A DNA stretch of 64,000 nucleotides from CAMAVH01 sp046297835 (lineage in GTDB: Bacteria; Pseudomonadota; Alphaproteobacteria; SMXQ01), in the NCBI GenBank assembly GCA_046297835.1, contig JBKBHI010000003.1, positions 248,001 to 312,000 of the forward strand, read 5' to 3'. The translations under genes were made by a program, and so were the position numbers. Shown one piece after another: positions 60,279 to 64,000 of the stretch. Below the pieces are notes generated by a model. The model did not search any database. It was not told the DNA's origin and worked only from the letters and a program-made list of their open reading frames with translations. Numbering within the stretch: the stretch's first letter is position 1; each line of letters opens with the position of its first letter.

Positions 60279-61190
60279 ATGCGGGCCTTGCTGATATTCA
60301 ACGATGGCGCGGGCCATCAAGGCCTGTCCGAAGCGGATCTGCGCGAGCAGTTGCGCGCGCACGGCATAGACGCCGAATGGCTGTCCTCCAAGCGGATCGA
60401 AGAACTGCCCGACAAGCTGGACGGCATGGATATGGTGATCGCCGCCGGGGGCGACGGCACCGTCACCAAGGTAGCCCTGACGCTGAGCCTGGACGATCCG
60501 CCAATCGCCATTCTGCCGCTCGGCACGGCCAACAACATCGCCAACGCGCTCGGCGTCGCCAGCGACGCCAACGCGGCGATCGCCGGCTGGCGCGACGCCG
60601 AGCCGATCGCGCTCGACGTCTGGCAGGCCTCCGGCCCGTGGGGCAAAAAGAAGCGCTTCATCGAAGGGTGCGGCCTCGGCGCGCTAACGCGCATGGCGCA
60701 TCGGATGGATGCCAACGACATCAGCGGCCACAACTCGGAACATGAGATCGCCATCGCACGCGCCGCGCTGCTGAATACGCTCACGCATCTCAAACCGGTG
60801 AAGGCCGAGATCGCGCTCGACGACGACAAGATCGCCGGCGAGTTTCTGATGCTCGAAATGCTGAATTTCGGGATGGTCGGTCCGCGCCTGCCGCTCGCCT
60901 GGTCGGCCGATCCGACCGACGGCTATCTCGAGATCGGCTACGCCCTACAGGACGATTATAACGACTTCTGCCGCTGGCTCTCCGACGGAGCCCAGCCGTT
61001 CTCCACCGCGCCCGTCACGCTGCGCCGGGCGCGCAAAATCCGCGTGCGCTGGCGCGACGACCGCTTCCGCATCGGCGACAAATACTGGCCGCCGCTGAAA
61101 GACGAAGCCGAGCCCGAAGGCAAATGCGAAGCCGCGCTCAAGATCAGCAAACGCAAGCCCCACGTGCTGCGCCCCTGCGACAAGGAGTAG
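60279..61190 (+). CDS. Diacylglycerol/lipid kinase family protein
   Basis: This 303-residue protein has the DAGK catalytic fold shared by lipid kinases such as YegS. The nucleotide-binding AAGGDGTV is at residues 55-62, followed by ILPLGTANNIANALG, the second hallmark. The region with EGCGLGALTRMAHRM and the C-terminal beta-rich segment complete the family layout. Substrate could be diacylglycerol, sphingosine or phosphatidylglycerol. The ATG has no strong ribosome site. A truncated FMN-reductase-like fragment starts 12 bases after the stop. Confidence 0.85.
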   Translation: MRALLIFNDGAGHQGLSEADLREQLRAHGIDAEWLSSKRIEELPDKLDGMDMVIAAGGDGTVTKVALTLSLDDPPIAILPLGTANNIANALGVASDANAAIAGWRDAEPIALDVWQASGPWGKKKRFIEGCGLGALTRMAHRMDANDISGHNSEHEIAIARAALLNTLTHLKPVKAEIALDDDKIAGEFLMLEMLNFGMVGPRLPLAWSADPTDGYLEIGYALQDDYNDFCRWLSDGAQPFSTAPVTLRRARKIRVRWRDDRFRIGDKYWPPLKDEAEPEGKCEAALKISKRKPHVLRPCDKE

Positions 61191-61201
61191 CGAGCGTGCC
61201 G

Positions 61202-61381
61202 ATGAAAGCCCTCGCCCTCAATTACACGCTCAAATCCGGCGGCGCGTCCTCCCCGACCGACAAGCTGCTCGGCGAGCTTTTACGGCCTGCGGCGCCAGAC
61301 CGCCTATCCCGCCGAAAAATAAGCCTTTGTTCGGTCGGCGCTTTTTGCGGCCGAACCGAGCGCTGGCTCAAACGTTTATGA
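61202..61381 (+). pseudogene. Truncated NADPH-dependent FMN reductase/flavodoxin-fold relic
   Basis: The reading frame opens MKALALNYTLKSGG and continues ASSPTDKLLGELL, which matches the first ~27 residues of NAD(P)H-dependent oxidoreductases of the flavodoxin fold common in rhizobia (family length about 190-200 residues). After that it loses similarity and runs as RPAAPDRLSRR... to a stop at 61381. No downstream part of the family is recognisable in the next bases in any frame. It is best read as the 5' remnant of a deleted gene; a short translated peptide cannot be excluded. Confidence 0.5.
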
Positions 61382-61406
61382 GGGAATAGAGAAGAAGGAG
61401 ATCGCC

Positions 61407-61673
61407 ATGTCAGCCGCGCCCAAACCGAACGCAGACGCCAAAGAGCCGCGCGAGACCGGCACATCCGGCCATAAAGGCCCCATCGACACGCCCAGCGTGC
61501 CCGATCCGCAGACCAAGAAGCGCCCGCTGACGCCTGACGAAAAAGTCGACGAGGCGGCGCTGGAAAGCATGGACGCCAGCGACCCGCCGGCGTTCCAGCC
61601 CTCGACCACCGGCGCCGCACCGGACCGCAAGAGCGAAAACAAGCCGAACGATAAGAGCAAGGCCGACCGCTAA
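61407..61673 (+). CDS. Small hydrophilic disordered protein
   Basis: This 88-residue protein has no signal peptide or membrane segment. It is composed of Pro, Lys, Asp, Glu, Ser and Thr with two predicted short helices (DEKVDEAALESMD), and looks intrinsically disordered, like stress-related or hydrophilin-type small proteins. AAGGAG lies 7 bases before the ATG, which supports translation. No family name comes to mind. A bidirectional terminator follows. Confidence 0.7.
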   Translation: MSAAPKPNADAKEPRETGTSGHKGPIDTPSVPDPQTKKRPLTPDEKVDEAALESMDASDPPAFQPSTTGAAPDRKSENKPNDKSKADR

Positions 61674-61691
61674 AGCGCCGGCCTTGTCACG

Positions 61692-61724
61692 AGGGCCCCA
61701 GCGCAAGCCGGGGCCCTTCGTTTA
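61692..61724. terminator. Intrinsic terminator between convergent genes
   Basis: Stem AGGGCCCC/GGGGCCCT with a 10-base loop and a T-rich tail (TTCGTTTAT), between the stops of the small disordered protein and the CMD-family gene. Confidence 0.6.
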
Positions 61725-61727
61725 TCT

Positions 61728-62330
61728 TCAGACGGGCAGTTCCGGCACGTCCTCGTCGGGAAGCTGCATGTCGAACGCGGCCAGCAACAGGGCGGTCGAG
61801 GCGTAATTACCCATCAGCCCGACCATGTCGACTAGCGTCTTGCGGCCGAATATGCGTAGCGCGTCGGCGAAAACCTCCGGCGACACGCGCTTTTCCTCGA
61901 ACAATTGCCGGCCGAAGCGGATGATCGTCGCCTCTTTCTCCGGCAAGCCCGCGACGGGCTTGCGGTGTTTGACGATGTCGATCGTCGCCTGCGGCAACCC
62001 TTCCTTCAGCGCCTCCGGCTCGTGCGCCGCCCATTCGAAGGCGCTGTCCATGCCGCGCGCCGCCATCAGGATGATGAGCTCGCGGATCGGCCCGCTGAAA
62101 TCGGCCTCGCGGCGGAGGTAGCGTCCCGCCGGGGACATGGCCGCCGACAGTTTCGGGCTGTGCAGGCGGATGCCGCCCGGGCCGTTCAGCCCTTTGATCG
62201 AACCGCCGTTGGGATCGAGATGATGGTCGTAGATCTTGCGCCCGGCCTCGTCCAACTCCTCGCGCTTGGGCAAGGGCAGACGGCAGCGCGAATCGGCGTG
62301 AACGTCCTTCGGCAAAGGGCGGACGGGCAT
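61728..62330 (-). CDS. Carboxymuconolactone-decarboxylase-like protein
   Basis: This 200-residue protein resembles the CMD/AhpD-like superfamily. The helical core is visible in FSGPIRELIILMAARGMDSAFEWAAHEPEAL, where E-W-A-x-H is the decarboxylase-type signature; the redox CxxC/CxxH of AhpD is absent. The C-terminal helix AFDMQLPDEDVPELP is typical of the Rhizobiales subgroup. No aromatic pathway gene is beside it. AGGGAGA precedes the ATG by about 8 bases. Confidence 0.82.
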   Translation of the reverse strand: MPVRPLPKDVHADSRCRLPLPKREELDEAGRKIYDHHLDPNGGSIKGLNGPGGIRLHSPKLSAAMSPAGRYLRREADFSGPIRELIILMAARGMDSAFEWAAHEPEALKEGLPQATIDIVKHRKPVAGLPEKEATIIRFGRQLFEEKRVSPEVFADALRIFGRKTLVDMVGLMGNYASTALLLAAFDMQLPDEDVPELPV

Positions 62331-62408
62331 AAGCGATCTCCCTGCGGCATTTTTCGTTGCGGACGATCATACCGTCCGCTCCGCGGGATTCCGAGCGCCG
62401 CGCCTGGC

Positions 62409-62651
62409 TCAGCGCCGGCCGTCGACCGGGGTGATCGTCTTGATCGGGCCGCGGGTTTTGCCCGACATGGCGGCGATCTTGGCGTCCTGCTCCTCGAGCA
62501 CGCGGCGGATGATCTCGTCGTCGTCCTCGGAAAAGCCGCTGAGCTCGCTGCGCGCGACCTTGCGGTTGGAGGTCTGCGCGCCGTCCTCATAGAGCACGTT
62601 GAACAGCAGGAACTCGCTGTCGCCGCTCTGCTTCTTGCCGCCCTTGGCCAT
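62409..62651 (-). CDS. Small conserved hypothetical protein
   Basis: I cannot assign a family to this 80-residue protein. It starts MAKGGKKQSGDSEFLLFNVLYEDG and has an acidic patch EDDDEIIRRVLEEQD near residue 43, followed by a Lys/Thr-rich end. It has no signal peptide or membrane segment. The product resembles small proteins annotated only as hypothetical in related rhizobial genomes. A weak AGAGAG ribosome site precedes the ATG. A repeat element sits 57-95 bases upstream. Confidence 0.6.
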   Translation of the reverse strand: MAKGGKKQSGDSEFLLFNVLYEDGAQTSNRKVARSELSGFSEDDDEIIRRVLEEQDAKIAAMSGKTRGPIKTITPVDGRR

Positions 62652-62707
62652 GATCGACTCTCTAAAAAAACGACTCTATTTCAACGACTTGCTGAACGGA
62701 TGCTTCA

Positions 62708-62746
62708 CTTCATGCGAAACCTTCGCTTCATGCGTCGCATGAAGCG
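62708..62746. repeat. CTTCATGCG direct and inverted repeat cluster
   Basis: CTTCATGCG occurs at 62708-62716 and 62726-62734, and inverted as CGCATGAAG at 62736-62744. The right two copies extend to an 11-base inverted repeat (CGCTTCATGCG/CGCATGAAGCG) around a single base. It lies between two small leftward genes and may be a hairpin 3' end of the DUF3126 gene. Confidence 0.5.
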
Positions 62747-62761
62747 CGCGATCGCCCGCGC

Positions 62762-63001
62762 CTAGGGGCGCTTGCCGCCGATCAGGCTCGCCGGCGGCAG
62801 ATCCTCTTCGAGGATCGACATCTGCAGCGCGTAGGAAATCTCGCCCTCGTCGTCGTCGCGGTGCAGCACGCCGACGAACTCGTCGGCGATCATGACCTCG
62901 ACCGGCGCGCCCTTCTTCGCCGGCATCAGCACCTTGATGCGCTCGTTGGAGAACAGCTTGCGCAGATAGTCCTGCACGCGGGCGATTTCGTTCGGGGTCA
63001 T
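62762..63001 (-). CDS. DUF3126 family protein
   Basis: This 79-residue protein matches DUF3126, a small family of alphaproteobacteria. It begins MTPNEIARVQDYLRKLF, continues IKVLMPAKKGAPVEVMIADEFVGVLHRDDDEGE and ends with a SYALQMSILEEDLPP segment. ATG 62999-63001 is preferred because GGAGG lies 6 bases upstream; an in-frame ATG 12 bases earlier has a weaker site. Function is unknown. It lies beyond the terminator of tRNA-fMet and therefore has a separate promoter. Confidence 0.88.
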   Translation of the reverse strand: MTPNEIARVQDYLRKLFSNERIKVLMPAKKGAPVEVMIADEFVGVLHRDDDEGEISYALQMSILEEDLPPASLIGGKRP

Positions 63002-63032
63002 CACGGCCTCCATGCTGGCGACGGGCGGGACG

Positions 63033-63067
63033 AAAAGAAAAACCCGTAAGAGGATATCTTACGGGTT
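63033..63067 (-). terminator. Intrinsic terminator after tRNA-fMet
   Basis: On the reverse strand a perfect 10-base-pair stem AACCCGTAAG/CTTACGGGTT with a 7-base loop is followed by TTTCTTTT, starting 7 bases after the tRNA end. Confidence 0.85.
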
Positions 63068-63073
63068 CGAGAT

Positions 63074-63150
<77 letters not shown>

Positions 63151-63180
63151 TCAATCAAACCAAGCGCCGAACGGCGCCTG

Positions 63181-63217
63181 AAAACAAAGGCCGGCGACCT
63201 CGTGAAAGGCGCCGGCC
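63181..63217 (-). terminator. Intrinsic terminator between 5S rRNA and tRNA-fMet
   Basis: On the reverse strand GGCCGGCG pairs with CGCCGGCC over a 13-base loop and is followed by TTTGTTTT. It sits between the 5S end (63283) and the tRNA-fMet start (63150). Confidence 0.75.
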
Positions 63218-63282
63218 CATGATCGTGATTGTCGTTGCGAATAAGGTCTTGGATCTTCGTTCGGATCTCCGTGCGTTTGGAA

Positions 63283-63400
63283 GGCCTGGCGGCGACCTAC
63301 TCTCCCGCGCCTTAAGACGCAGTACCATTGGCGCAGAGGGTTTTCACGGCCGAGTTCGGGATGGGATCGGGTGTAGGCCCCTCGCTATAACCACCAGGCC
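63283..63400 (-). rRNA. rrf: 5S ribosomal RNA
   Basis: The reverse strand begins GGCCTGGTGGTTATAGCG and ends with GTCGCCGCCAGGCC, so the terminal helix closes. The internal CCCGATCCCATCCCGAACTC block is the conserved loop of 5S rRNA. Ends are estimated to within a few bases. Confidence 0.95.
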
Positions 63401-63513
63401 GTCGAAACGCACGGCCTCGATCGCAGAGCGATCGGTTATTCGAAGAAGATGTCTTGTCCGTTTATCTTGCAGCTGATCCTTCAGCGACGGGTTTGCCGCT
63501 GCGCACGACGTAG

Positions 63514-64000
<487 letters not shown>

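Overview
This 64 kb stretch is a chromosomal segment of an alphaproteobacterium, most likely of the order Hyphomicrobiales (Rhizobiales). The evidence is very high GC with GC-rich open frames on every strand, the 23S-5S-tRNA-fMet order at the right edge, an initiator tRNA whose anticodon stem carries the A-U/G-C/G-C variant I associate with rhizobia, an NDUFS4-type complex I accessory subunit, a tandem cold-shock-domain protein, a DUF3126 protein and five scattered TctC/Bug-type periplasmic binding proteins. The genus cannot be fixed from sequence reading alone.

Layout. 0-6.5 kb: a Tyr/His/Gly-rich lipoprotein, a PadR-ChrA chromate efflux pair with a palindromic operator, tRNA-Arg, the complex I subunit, tRNA-Pro, DUF192, a double CSD protein, a ChaN-like lipoprotein, and a Panacea (DUF4065) gene paired with an unknown gene that has a perfect inverted repeat in front of it. 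6.6-18.7 kb: small-molecule metabolism and transport (Sel1 protein, three MFS carriers, GST, TauD-type dioxygenase, a rare bacterial DUF120/CTP-dependent riboflavin kinase homologue, NTF2-like protein, EamA transporter, cupin, FMN reductase, fused SpmA/SpmB protein, aldo/keto reductase lacking the usual His, HIT protein). 18.7-30 kb: a MASE1-PAS hybrid histidine kinase with an abutting receiver gene, a metallo-beta-lactamase-fold protein, an Fe(III)-type ABC importer, a PhoH-family ATPase behind a leader terminator, a charged microprotein, a second stand-alone receiver and an exported methyltransferase. 30.5-47.8 kb: ArfB, four of the five TctC-like proteins, a second hybrid kinase sharing a PAS module with the first, CspA, an esterase, KatG, RhlE, a LigB-like protein and a stand-alone BLUF photoreceptor. 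47.9-56.8 kb: a one-direction exopolysaccharide polymerisation/export cluster (secreted protein, outer-membrane barrel, Wza, Wzc-type tyrosine autokinase, TPR protein, amino-acid-type binding protein, O-antigen ligase/polymerase) without any glycosyltransferase. 57-64 kb: a DUF2272 lipoprotein beside LrgA/LrgB, a fifth TctC-like protein, a lipid kinase, a truncated FMN-reductase relic, small conserved genes, then tRNA-fMet, 5S and the 3' end of 23S rRNA.

The strongest signals for follow-up are the exopolysaccharide cluster with its embedded periplasmic binding protein and unknown secreted first gene, the BLUF protein with all photochemical residues at canonical spacing, the orphan TctC-like expansion, the DUF120 gene, the Panacea pair with its operator-like repeat, and several RNA-level features (phoH leader terminator, cspA leader repeat, terminator between 5S and tRNA-fMet, tRNA-Arg stem mismatch). 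Nothing here is a proven new system; family assignments rest on motifs read by eye.
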